Positions 45,661 through 56,681 of a DNA stretch of 64,000 bases are shown here, in pieces. Source of the stretch: Perognathus longimembris pacificus (taxonomy: Eukaryota; Chordata; Mammalia; Rodentia; Heteromyidae). Position numbers and translations under genes: made by a program. The stretch covers positions 110,205,885 to 110,269,884 of the forward strand of contig NC_063163.1 in NCBI RefSeq assembly GCF_023159225.1, written 5' to 3'. Each line of letters opens with the position of its first letter. Within the stretch, counting starts at the first letter, position 1. Under the pieces are notes generated by a model, which was given only the letters and a program-made list of their open reading frames with translations, had not been told where the DNA came from and did no database searches.

Positions 45661-48600
45661 ATGAAAAGAACAAACGATCATCTCTCAATCCTAACTCTCA
45701 ACATTAATGGACTTAATTCTCCAATCAAACGAAATAGGTTCATAAGTTGGAACAAAAATCAAGATCCATCTTTCTGCTGCCTCCAAGAGACACATCTATC
45801 CAGCAAAAGTAAACATCTTCTAAAAGTGAAAGGCTGGAATCAAATCTATCAAGCAAATGGCCCCCATAAGCAGGTTGGAGTTGCAATCCTAGTATCAGAC
45901 AAAATTGACTTCAAATTAAAAAAGGTAAGAAGAGGCAAAGAAGGCTACTACATACTAGTAAAGGGATCTCTCCTACAGGAAGATATAACCATCCTAAATA
46001 TCTACACACCAAATGCAGGAGCACCCAACTTCATCAAATAAGCACTACTGACTCTAAAAACACTCATAGACCCAAACACATTGATAATTGGGGACTTTAA
46101 CACTCCACTATCACCTCTGGACAGATCAACACGCCAAAAACTGAACAAAGAAACCACAGATCTTAATAATTGCATAGACCAACTAGACTTCACCGACATC
46201 TACAGAATATTCCACCCAGCAACAACAGATTACACATTCTTCTCTGCAGCACATGGAACATGCTCCAAAATAGATCACATCTTAGGACACAAAGAAAATC
46301 TGTACAAATTCAGAAGTATCAAAACCATTCAATGCATTCTCTCAGACCACAATGGAATAAAATTAGAGCTCAACTCAAACAGCCACCACAGAAAATCCTA
46401 CAATTCATGGAGACTAAACAACACACTGCTGAACCATCAGTGGGTCATTGAAGAAATTAAAACGGAAATTCAAATGTTTATGGACTTCAACCAAGTTGAG
46501 GACACAAAGTACCAGCTCTTTTGGGACACAGCAAAGGCAGTACTCAGAGGAAAATTTATATCACTGAGTACATACAAAAACAAACTGGAGAAACAGCAAC
46601 TCAGTAATTTAAGGAAGCACCTTAATTTCCTTGAAAGAGAACAACAAGCCAAACGCCAAATCAATAGACGGAAGCAAATAATTAAAATCAAATCAGAATT
46701 AAATCTATTAGAGACAAAAAAAAACCATTGAAAGAATCAACAAAACAAAGAGTTGGTTCTTTGAAAAAATCAACAAGATAGACAGACCCCTGGCAAACCT
46801 GACCAAAAAACGAAGGCAGCACACTCAAATAAACAAGATAAGAGATGAAACAGGTAACATCACCACAGAAATAACCAAAATTCAGAAAATAATAAGGGAC
46901 TATTTTGCAAACCTTTATGCCATCAAATTCGAGAACTTGGAAGAAATGGATGATTTCCTAGAAAAAATTGATCTCCCCAAACTCAACCATGAAGATTTAA
47001 ACCTTCTAAACAGACCCATATCCACTATTGAAATAGAAACGGCAATAAATAATCTCCCATCCAAGAAAAGTCCAGGTCCAGATGGATTCACTGCAGAATT
47101 TTACAAGACCTTCAAAACAGAACTCACACCAATATTTCTCAAACTCTTCAATGAAATTGAAAGAGAACGTTCACTACCAGACTCATTCTATGAAGCCACT
47201 ATAACCCTCATCCCAAAACCAGGCAGAGACTCATCACGGAAAGAGGACTACAGACCGATCTCCCTGATGAACATAGATGCAAAAATTCTCAACAAAATTC
47301 TGGCCAATTGACTTCAACAGCTCATCAAAAAAATCATACACCACGATCAAACTGGATTCATCCCAGGGATGCGAAGTTGGTTTAATATACGCAAGTCAAT
47401 TAATGTAATCCACCACATCAGCCAGAGCAAGATAAAGAACCACTTGGTTTTATCTCTGGATGCGGAAAATGCGTTCGACAAAATCCAGCACCCATTTATG
47501 CTAAAAGCCCTGGAAAAACTGGGATTCCAGGGAACATTCTTGAATATAATCAAGGCAGTTTATGACAAACCAACAGCAAGCATAACTCTAAATGGTGAAA
47601 GACTAAAGCCATTCCCTTTAAAATCAGCAACAAGGCAGGGATGTCCACTCTCTCCCCTGCTCTTCAACATAGTACTAGAATTCCTAGCCCGAGCAATTAG
47701 GGAAGAAGAAAATATAAAGGGGATCCAAATAGGAAAAGATGAAGTTAAACTTTCTCTCTTCGCAGATGACATGATCCTATACTTAAAGAATCCCATAGAC
47801 TCTACCCCCAAGCTACTAGAGCTGATCCAAAACTTTGGCAAAGTTGCAGGATATAAAATAAACCTTCAAAATTCAACGGCCTTTCTCTATGCTAACGACC
47901 CGAAGACCGAGGCTGAAATCAGGAAAGCAACTCCTTTTGCAATAGCCCCCAATAACATAAAATACCTGGGAATAACCTTAACCAAAGAAGTGAAAGACCT
48001 CTTTGATGAGAACTTTAAAAGCTTGAAAAACGAAATTAAGTCAGAACTACGGAAATGGAAAAACCTCCCATGCTCCTGGATTGGGAGGAATAATATAATC
48101 AAAATGGCTATACTGCCAAAGGCTATCTACAAATTCAATGCAATACCCATTAATATCCCAACACTATTCTTTAATGAAATAGAGGAAGCAATCCAGAAAT
48201 TCATATGGAACAATAAAAGACCTAGAATAGCAAAAACACTCCTAAGCAGAAAGAACAGTGCTGGAGGAATTACAATACCCAACTTCAAGTTGTATTATAA
48301 AGCTATAGTAGTAAAAACAGCTTGGTATTGGCACCGGAACAGGCCTGAAGACCAATGGAACAGAATTGAAGATCCAGAAATGAACCCACAGGACTATGCC
48401 TACTTAATCTTTGATGAAGGAGCTAAAACAATAGTATGGAAGAAAGATAGCCTCTTTAACAAGTGGTGCTGGCAAAACTGGTTCAATACATGCAACTAAC
48501 TAAAACTAGATCCTTTTATATCACCCTGCACAAACTCAATTCCAAATGGATTAAAGACCTTGAAATCAAAACAGACACCCTGAAAATACTAAAGGAAGGA

Positions 48601-49500
48601 GTAGGAGAAACACTTGGGCTCCTTGGCACAGGAGGGAACTTCCTTAACAAAGACCCAGAAAGGCTACAACTCAAAGAAAGGTTGGACAAATGGGACTGCA
48701 TCAAACTGCAGAGCTTTTGCATGGCAAAGGACATAGCTCTCAAGATAAACAGAAAGCCCACAGACTGGGAGAAGATCTTTACTGGAGATTCAACAGACAA
48801 AGGCCTCATCTCTAAAATATATGCAGAACTAAAAAAATTGCCTTTTTCCAAAACAAAACCGCAAAGAACCAATAGCCCCCTCATCAAGTGGGCTAAAGAC
48901 TTACAAAGAGACTTCTCTGATGAGGAAATGAGAATGGCCAAGAGACATATGAAAACATGCTCTACATCACTGGCCATAAAAGAAATGCAAATCAAAACAA
49001 CATTGAGATTCCATCTCACCCCAGTAAGAATATCCTATATCAAGAATACTAACAATAACAATTGTTGGAGGGGATGTGGCCGAAAGGGAACCCTACTTCA
49101 TTGGTGGGAATGTAAACTGGTTCAGCCACTCTGGCAAGCAGTATGGAGATTCCTCAGAAGGCTAAATATAGAACTCCCCTATGACCCAGCAGTCCAACTT
49201 TTGGGTATCTATCCAAAAGACCACAAACAAAATCACACTAATGCCACCAGCACAACAATGTTCATTGCAGCGCAATTTGTCATAGTGAGAATCTGGAACC
49301 AGCCCAGATGCCCCTCAGTAGACAAATGGATCAGGAAAATGTGGTACATATACACAATGGAATTTTATGCCTCTATCAGAAAGAATTACATTGTCCCATT
49401 TGTAAGGAAATGGAAGGACTTGGAAAAAATTATACTAAGTGAAGTGAGCCAGACCCAAAGAAACATGGACTCTATGGTCTCCCTTATTGGGAATAATTAG
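45661..49500 (+). pseudogene. L1 ORF2 (endonuclease/reverse transcriptase), five breaks
   Basis: ORF2p is the L1 endonuclease and reverse transcriptase. The ATG at 45661 starts MKRTNDHLSILTLNINGLN. Endonuclease catalytic motifs are all visible: [68 protein letters not shown], and FADD at 47759-47770. The C-terminus is CWRGCGRKGTLLHWWEC near 49063-49113. Breaks: TAA at 46039 (Gln codon in the sister copy); a +1 frameshift in an A9 run at 46716-46724; TGA at 47309 from a CGA codon; TAA at 48497 from AAA; and a one-base loss near 48528-48535. A three-base loss also removes the Cys of HCWW. The uninterrupted length would be about 1280 residues, as in the family. It cannot make functional ORF2p. 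Confidence 0.93.
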
Positions 49501-50003
49501 TACAGGTTTAGGCAAGTCATAGCAGAGCATCACAAGGCCCAATAGCTATACCCTTATGAACACATAAGGTGATGCAAAGTGAAATGAACTCCATGTTATA
49601 GAAACAGTTGTAACTACTTTCAACGTCCTATGTGTATCTGTAGCTTCTATTATTGATGATGTTCGTGTATCACCTTCTTGTGGTTGTACCTACACTATGT
49701 CTGTAATCTTATCTGAGTATATTGGAAACTGTGTATACTGGTATTGGAACTAGGAAATTGAAAGGGAATACCAAATTTGAGAGACACAGGGTAAAAAAAG
49801 ACAAACAAATACAAAAGAAATACTTGCAAAACTGTTTGGTGTAAATGAACTGAACACCTCCGTGGGGGGGGGGGAAGGTAAAGGGGGAGGAGGGAGGGGG
49901 TATGAGGGACAAGGTAACAAACAGTACAAGAAATGTATCCAATGCCTAATGTATGAAACTGTAACCTCTCTGTACATCAGTTTGATAATAAAAATTTTTT
50001 AAA
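49501..50003 (+). repeat. L1 3' untranslated region with G-rich polypurine tract
   Basis: Follows the TAG at 49498. The G-rich segment at 49864-49900 has tracts of 11, 5, 3 and 5 G, a potential G-quadruplex of the kind long known at mammalian L1 3' ends. An AATAAA-like ATAATAAAAA lies just before the A-tail near 49985-49994. Confidence 0.8.
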
Positions 50004-50019
50004 AAAAAAGTAAAAGAGA

Positions 50020-50769
50020 AAACCTTAAGATGAAGATCAAGTTCTTATCAGGGAACATGGCGAAAGGTCTTTTTATGATGGTTACAATCAGCAGATTTTA
50101 TTTTTCTCTAACCAAAAGAAAAGATGAGTAGAAATTAAGCTGGTCAAATCCAGCAAAATGTAGAACAGTATGCTCTCAAAAAAAAAAAGAAAAATAGTCT
50201 CTTAACCACTATGCACATCCAATGCTTATAGAAAAGTCACCTCCCAGTGCAAACACAGCTTTCACACAGAGGAAAACTTTTTATTCTTTTTCTTTCTTCT
50301 AAGAAAGTGGGCAAATCAATCACAAGAGAAAAACCTTCCTTTTTTGCAATGGCATGCCTACTGTGAAAACTTGTCATATGCCCTATATTTTTATGGAAAA
50401 GAAGACTTTAAGTTTAATTAAATGCATATATTCTATCACAAATGTTCTCAAGTAAATTTAAGAAAAAAAATGATACAGTAAGCTTATAATTACAACCCAA
50501 TAATCACAATTATTTTCCTTCTATACATTCCTTGTTAGCATTTTTTAGTCATATCATCTTACTTTTTACTTACTATTTTTGTTAGCATCAATAAATTGAA
50601 CAAAGGGATTTCATTGTAACATGTGTGAATGACAATGTGTGAATTCAATGACATTGATCAGACTGACTTTCTCTATTACTCTGCCTCATCCTCCTTCCCC
50701 TTTTTCTAAAAGGATCTCTACCAGCTTCATTGGTCCATTTTCACTTAGGCCCTGGTTTTATGTTGTTGT
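50020..50769. other. single-copy AT-rich sequence
   Basis: Nothing recognised. Confidence 0.4.
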
Positions 50770-51025
50770 TGTTGTTTTGGGGTGCCAGGAGTGGGACTTG
50801 AACTCAGGGCCTATGTGCTGTTGTTTAGTTGTTGCTTTTTGTTTTGTCTTGTTTCTCAAGACAAGTACTCTACTCCTCCAGCCACAGCTTCACTCCTGGC
50901 TTTGTGGTGGTAAAAGTGAGATAAGAATTTCAAGGACTTTGCTGCCCAAGCTGACTCTGAATCACAGTCCTTAGATCTTAGTCTTGTGAGCAGTTACGAG
51001 TTCTAAGCACGCACTACCAGCTTCT
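50770..51025 (-). repeat. older antisense 7SL/B1-Geo dimeric SINE
   Basis: GGGACTTGAACTCAGGGCC, AGTACTCTACTCC with CAGCCACAGC, GGTGGTAAAAGTGAGATAAG (linker), CAAGCTGACTCTGAATCAC, TTAGATCTTAGTCTTGTGAG. Clearly diverged. Confidence 0.75.
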
Positions 51026-51354
51026 GGAAAAGCCCCATTTTAAAGGCACTGCTGCTAGACAGCCATGAACATGGCTAAAGGACAGAACTGTTTCCAGTTC
51101 TGTGTGTCCATATAAGAATAGGCAGCATAAATACACAGGTGCTCTGTCTAGCTGGTAGGCAGGAAAATACGGCAGGGGTGTCCAAGCTCCAATGTTCAAC
51201 ACAGCCTCGCTGATGTGTGTGCCAGCAAGCTTCTGCTTTCTTGTCTAAACAGTAGTAAATGGGATTAGCAGTGCCCGGTACAGGTTTAGAAAGTGAAAAA
51301 GTAAATGCCTCAAAAAAGCAGATAGTACTGGCAGTAGTAATGTTACTAATGATA
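51026..51354. other. single-copy sequence
   Basis: Nothing recognised. Confidence 0.4.
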
Positions 51355-51471
51355 ACATCTATGTGATGAGGTGGTGCTCTAAGCTACGTACTTTCCTAAG
51401 CACATTAAATATATTATCCCACTTCATTTTGTGAATCCCTCACGAAGTAGTATGAAGGGATTTATTTATTT
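51355..51471 (-). repeat. MIR fragment, interrupted by a SINE
   Basis: Complement of the MIR end: GCTCTAAGCTACGTACTTTC, CTAAGCACATTAAATATATT, ATCCCTCACGAAGTAG. The IDL-Geo SINE inserted at its end. Confidence 0.6.
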
Positions 51472-51670
51472 ATTTTTTGCCAGTGCTGGGCCTTGGACTC
51501 CAGGACCTGAGCACTGTCCCTGGCTTCTTTTTGCTCAAGACTAGCACTCTGCCACTTGAGCCACAGCGCCCCTTCTGGCCATTTTCTGTATATGTGGTGC
51601 TGGGGAATCGAACCCAGGGCTTCACGTATATGAGTTAAGCATTCTTCTCACTGGGCCATATTCCCAGCCC
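51472..51670 (-). repeat. antisense IDL-Geo SINE
   Basis: GCCAGTGCTGGGCCTTGG, CTCTGCCACTTGAGCCACAG (right monomer), GTGGTGCTGGGGAATCGAAC, CACTGGGCCATATTCCCAGC (tRNA-like left monomer with box B and A complements). Confidence 0.9.
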
Positions 51671-52777
51671 ACAGGATTTCATTTTGATCATTTCATAAGT
51701 GCATACAGTGTATTTTCAACTTTTACCCCATTGGTTTTAAAAATATACACAGAAAAGTATGAAAGAAAATCAGAAGGGAAAAACATAAAAGCTGCATATT
51801 TTTATGGATAGATATGGTTAATAATCAGAATGCATAGTTCAAACTAAGATACATGATTTTCCTGCAGTGAATAAATGGCTGTGTAGCTATGTTTTTAACT
51901 GTCCAGCGTCTCTACTTTACAATACAAAATAGCTGCACTAGGTATGTTATGAAGTTTGGCCAATGGGAAGCTCTCACTTCACGGTGATTGGACTAGTGAT
52001 GAGATATGATCCAAACAGAGCCAATCACAGTCATTTAAACATGATTGGTTTGCAAAATGAGGGAGAAATGTCCCCTGGTCCTTACCGTAAATGGTAAAAG
52101 CTAAAATCTGGAGCTACTTTAAACCTGTTTGTTGGCTAAGTCAAAGTTTGGGCATGAAGCCAATAAATAAACTAGAATTTGGGCCTTCTGATGTCATTCA
52201 AACTCCAAGAATCAGCTGTGTGGACAAAAAAAAAAAACCCCTATCATTCCTTAACTATTCAAGTAAGATGAGTTTTTAAAAAATCTTTGTTTTTTCCTAT
52301 CAGGTAATTTAAGTTGGGTTTTTCTGCACCATAAAGAGTGCTGTCTCATTTCCATTTCAACCATGTACTTTTATGTTTCTTTTGAAGGTGTCATGCTCTT
52401 TCTTGTATCCCTTTTGTGTGTGTATGTTTGTACTGCTAGACCTCAATGTTCCTCCTGGCAAAGATGAGTAATACATGGATTATCCACAGACAAACAATTT
52501 TGATGTCTCTTAATGTAAGATACTATATACATTGAGTTAGCAGATGGCATTCTATCTATAGACTTAAGAACACAGAAAAGATAACATAAAACAAACTACT
52601 TACTCTGCTACTGTGATGCCATCAGGATACCAATGAATAAACCTGAATTACAAATACATTTGAGAAAATTTAGCTAGCTTTATATATGTTCCATCCTGCT
52701 CTACTTATGAGAGTTGTACATGCCTGCTTTAATTCTTTTCCATGTCTATAATAATATTTTTAAAAACTTAATCGAGC
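51671..52777. other. single-copy sequence with a CCAAT cluster
   Basis: No gene recognised. Four CCAAT/ATTGG motifs lie within 51960-52048. This part may belong to an old interspersed repeat I cannot name. Confidence 0.35.
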
Positions 52778-52975
52778 AGGGCTGTGGATATGGCCTAGCA
52801 GTAGTGTGTTTGCCTCACATGCATGAAGCCCAGGGTTCGATTCCTTAGCACCTCACATATAGAAAAAGCCAGGGGTGGTCCTGTGGCTCAAGTGGTAGAA
52901 TGCTAGCCTTGCACTATTAGAAGCCAGGGACTGTGCTCAGGCCCCAAGTTCAAGCCTGTGGAAACTGATTCCACA
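52778..52975 (+). repeat. sense IDL-Geo SINE
   Basis: Left monomer with box A TGGCCTAGCAG (52791-52801) and box B GGTTCGATTCC (52834-52844), about 43 bases apart as in tRNA-type Pol III promoters. Right monomer GTGGCTCAAGTGGTAGAATG, AGCCAGGGACTGTGCTCAGG, then a degenerate tail. Confidence 0.88.
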
Positions 52976-54912
52976 AAACAATATAATTTTTGATAATCAA
53001 TCTGTGTATCAGCTGAGTTTGTGCCTTTGTTGGTATAATTTAAATAATTGTAACATCTCAGAGGCAAATTCAGTATAGAGTTTGTATGTTTTATTAATAA
53101 ACCTGTCAACATTTTGTGTATGTATATAGAAATAGAATGAAGAGTCCATCCCTTCTACAGGTCTGTAATACAAGTAGTGTCACACTAATTGGCATTTGGA
53201 ATTCAGGGAATATTATTTTACTATAGATAAAAAATTAAATCTACAGGATCACAGGCATGTCATGCAAATCCTTCAGTGTGCCATACAACAGAAGAACTAT
53301 TGATTCTTAATTAGGTACACAAATATTAAGTGAATAAATAGAACTGTGAGAGTATTGTGTATAAGGTGGGGCATGAAGCATTTTTCTTAGAGGCTACTAG
53401 CAAATTAAGAAGGGAATTGATTTTAAGATGACGTGAAACATTCCCCCCCCCCCAATTCAGATTGGAAAATACAAATTTTTAGTTTGAAAGAAAAGTTTGT
53501 CCAATTCACTTAAAATCAGGAAAGTGGCCATTTGGCAAAGAAATAATGTCTCCATAAGGAGGGAAAAAAACAATTAGAATTAATCACAGGAGAAACAGTT
53601 TCTTAATTTTGGTTATTTATGAAAATTATTTTTTTTAGAGATTATGACTAAAGTGCTTCCAAATTTATGAGCAAGTTGAAAGGTAAAAGTGGTTTGGTGA
53701 GTTATTTTTGAAGACAATGAAGTTATGTTTGAAAACAATGAAGGTAAGATGAAACAGGAATCAGCCAGAGGATGTGTGGAATTCAGTGAAGTCATGGGAA
53801 CTGTTCTAGAAGAAGCCTTCAGCTTTCAATCTCACTGGATTTCATTCCGCATAAGTTTCACTCCTTGCAGAGTAACTGAATGGGTTTCTTTCGTACAAGT
53901 AAAAGGAAAGAAAGTCACCGGAGACTTCCATTTCAAAGACAGTAGAAGGAGTATTATTTGGTATGGAGAGCAAAGTAATTTCAAATATGTTTTTTTAAGT
54001 CACATAAGTTTCAGCTTTCCAGAGTTCATTCTTCTAGAAAACAACCATGCTTTTCTTTATGTTAATTGTCCATTGTTTCCTTAGGGCTTCATTTGGCATT
54101 CCTGACTGCTAAGTACTTGAAGAAATAGAGCATATTTTAAACAGATATGTCAGATATATCCTACCTAGCTTCTCACTGACATTTCCATTACCTGAAATGC
54201 ATAGAGTGCCTGTGCTTTGGGGAGATTGGGTGGTACATAATAGCAATGTTATTGAGAGCAAATTGTAGAGTTAATGGGAGCGAATGTGTAATGCATGCTG
54301 TTCAGTTGATCTATGAGTGCTGTTCTGACACAATAAAGATCTTGGTGAGCATCAGGAGTCTGTTGCTCTAGCACCAGGAAGGGGGTAAGCTACTATTCAG
54401 AACCCAGGAAGAAAGCAGATTGTAAGCCTGAAAGTGGAACTTTAAAAATTAGGAATGTAAATTCTTCGCAGCACAAGGAAGATAGAAATGATAATGGCAG
54501 TGATCCTATAAGCATTATCTCTTGGACACCCATTCTCAAATAATTTGAAACATTAACAATGGACTAGATAACATACTACAAAATAGACCACATTAAAACA
54601 AGGGGAAAATCTTAAAAAACAAAACAAAAGAAGCTCTGAAGTTTGGAAAATATTTTTAACCCACCTCCCCCCAACCCTTAGTTATTGGATAAAGGGAAAA
54701 ATGTGATGTGTGAAATAAGTTAAAAAAACATTTATTTTGCATAAGATTTTTAATTATAAGCAAAGTGTTCTAAAGAATAGATTTAAGATATAGTAAAAAA
54801 AAAAATCCAATCCAACTGAGGGTTTTAAACAGTTATTCGACAGTATTTTTCCAAAGCATTCTTTGGACTAGCAGAGATCTTGTTTTGCCCATGGCTATAC
54901 TAACTCTGTGTT
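52976..54912. other. single-copy sequence
   Basis: No gene recognised. A plus-strand frame of 119 codons (53725-54084) has no similarity I know and no supporting splice or promoter context. A C11 run lies near 53443-53453. Confidence 0.4.
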
Positions 54913-55164
54913 CTTTTTTTTTTTTGTTTTTTTTGTCCGTCGGTGGTGGGGCTTGAACTCTGGACCTAAGAGCCGTCCCTGAGCTCTTCAGCTCAAGGTT
55001 AGTGCTCTACTACTTGAGGCACAGCACCACTTCCATTTTTCTGATGGTTAATTGGAGCTAAGAGTCTCACAGAGTTTCCTCCCCAGGCTGGCTTTGAACC
55101 ACAATCCTCAGCTCTCAGCCTCCTGAGTAGCTAGGATTACAGGCCTGAGCCACTGGCACCCAGC
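54913..55164 (-). repeat. antisense 7SL/B1-Geo dimeric SINE
   Basis: T-rich tail, GGGGCTTGAACTCTGGACC, CTCTACTACTTGAGGCACAG, GATGGTTAATTGGAGCTAAG (linker), CCCAGGCTGGCTTTGAACC, CTCAGCCTCCTGAGTAGCTA, ATTACAGGCCTGAGCCAC. One of the best-preserved copies of this type. Confidence 0.92.
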
Positions 55165-55677
55165 TTCACTCTGTCTTCTTAAGAGCACACACATGTGCAC
55201 ACACGAACACACACACACTCATGCACACAAAGAACCCTATTATCTAAAATAACTCATTCAGCAAATGCTTTCAAAATACACTATATTTATAAACTGCTTT
55301 GTCAAATGGCAACTCCTATGTATAACTACTCATAATAATAAGTAAAATGAAGGAATGGAATATAAAAATAAGGAATGACTTCCTATTTTATGACTTTTTT
55401 TTTACTTTTATAAGAGTCTTTTCTTACAGAAAAGTTGAGCTATCATTGTCTTCAAATAGATTTGACATGATAACAAAAGGGTATGTACGGTCAATTTTAT
55501 TTAACAGCTTACATTACATAGAGATATGAACTCTGGTGGCAAGACATCTATTACATTAGACTACCACAAAGCCACATCAGAGTGGCTAACCGGATCAGAA
55601 AATCCCTACTAGCTTTAGCTGAAATCTCTTCACTCCTGTGCAGTTCCATTCCATTTCTATAATTTTCCATTACAGTT
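55165..55677. other. single-copy sequence
   Basis: Impure CA-rich stretch at 55186-55229. Nothing else recognised. Confidence 0.4.
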
Positions 55678-55784
55678 TTCTTCTTCTTCTTCTTCTTCTT
55701 CTTCTTCTTCTTCTTCTTCTTCTTCTTCTTCTTCTTCTTCTTCTTCTTCTTCTTCTTCTTCTTCTTCTTCTTCTTCTTCTTCTT
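55678..55784. repeat. (TTC)n trinucleotide tract, about 35 pure units
   Basis: 107 bases of uninterrupted TTC on the plus strand (GAA on the minus). It abuts the tail side of a B1 SINE, so in SINE orientation it is a (GAA)n tail. Confidence 0.97.
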
Positions 55785-55906
55785 GTCTGGGATATGACAG
55801 CCAGTCTTGCTCAGTATCTCAGGCTAGCCTAGAACTCCTAATTGTCCTGCTTCCACCTCCCAAGCACTGGGATTACAGACATGTGACACCATACCCGGTC
55901 CATTCT
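55785..55906 (-). repeat. B1-type SINE monomer
   Basis: CAGGCTAGCCTAGAACTCC, CCACCTCCCAAGCACTGGG, ATTACAGACATGTGACACC and ATACCCGG match the complement of a 7SL-derived B1 element without a Geo-type tail. Confidence 0.85.
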
Positions 55907-56283
55907 AGTATGGTTGCATTCATTTTTTCTAATTTTGAAATTTTATAAATCTAAAAAAAAATCTTGAAAAAACAGTGTAATGGATACCCACTCATCCTTA
56001 CCTAGACTTATCAGATTTTTACTGTTCTTGCTTATGCAAATAATCCTTTCTGGATTCATTTTATTTATTTATTTTTATGCTGAAAACCAAGTGTAGCTAG
56101 TGGGAGCTTATTCATACAGGATCTACACACAAGCACACACACACACAAACACACATACACACACTTTATTAAGAATTATATCAAAGTAATAATCCAACAT
56201 TGTGGCATTTCATCCTAAGTATGCCACTGAATGCATCTTAAGAACAAAATATGAATCTGCATATCATAAATACCATTATCACC
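55907..56283. other. single-copy sequence
   Basis: Contains an interrupted CA tract at 56124-56163. Nothing else recognised. Confidence 0.4.
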
Positions 56284-56456
56284 AAGTGTTGGTGGTTCAC
56301 ACCTATAATCTTGGCTACTCCGAGTCTGAGAGCTGAGAATTGCCATTTGAAGCCAGTCCAGACAGTAAAGTCCATGAGACATTCATCTCCAATTAACCAC
56401 CAAAAAAGGTAGAGATGGGGTGCGGCTCAAGTGGTAGAGTGCTGGCCTTGAGCACT
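56284..56456 (+). repeat. sense 7SL/B1-Geo SINE, 3' truncated
   Basis: GTGTTGGTGGTTCACACC, ATAATCTTGGCTACTCCG, TTTGAAGCCAGTCCAGAC, TCATCTCCAATTAACCACC, then GTGCGGCTCAAGTGGTAGAG with GGCCTTGAGCAC. It stops within the right monomer, where an inverted SINE begins. Confidence 0.85.
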
Positions 56457-56462
56457 GGTCTT

Positions 56463-56681
56463 AAAGCTTGAATTCAGGGCCTGGGTGCTGTCCCTGAGCT
56501 TTTTGCTCAAGGCTAGCAGTCTACCACTTGAGCCACAGCTCCACTCTTAGCTTTTTTTGTGGTCAGTTGGAGATTAGATTCTCATGTTTTTTGCTGCCAG
56601 GACAGACTTCAAACCATAGTCCTCAGATCTCAGCCTCCTGAGCATCTAGGATTACAGGTATGACCCACTGTTACCTGGCTC
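56463..56681 (-). repeat. antisense 7SL/B1-Geo SINE, inverted partner
   Basis: TTGAATTCAGGGCCTGGG, GCTCAAGGCTAGCAGTCTACC, GTGGTCAGTTGGAGATTAG, CAGGACAGACTTCAAACC, CTCAGCCTCCTGAGCATCTA. It lies six bases from the sense SINE. Confidence 0.88.

Larger units (their letters stand above)
42457..50019 (+). mobile_element. near full-length L1, ORF1 intact, ORF2 inactivated
   Basis: A 7.5-kb element starting GAGATTTCCGGGAAGACAG at 42473 and ending in an A-rich tail by about 50003. It is flanked by direct repeats AAAAAAGAAAAAGAGA (42457-42472) and AAAAAAGTAAAAGAGA (50004-50019), which differ at one base. Order: 5' untranslated region and promoter, ORF1, ORF2, 3' untranslated region with a G-rich tract, A-tail. 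It is co-linear with the minus-strand L1 at 27456-35200 along its whole length. It has no nested SINE. Confidence 0.92.

Noticed and set aside
53725..54084. 119-codon plus-strand frame
   Set aside because: No similarity to a known family, no splice signals or CpG promoter nearby, and length within chance expectation for 64 kb.
55638..55832. Frame encoding a long poly-leucine stretch
   Set aside because: It is the translation of the TTC microsatellite in another frame and has no coding support.
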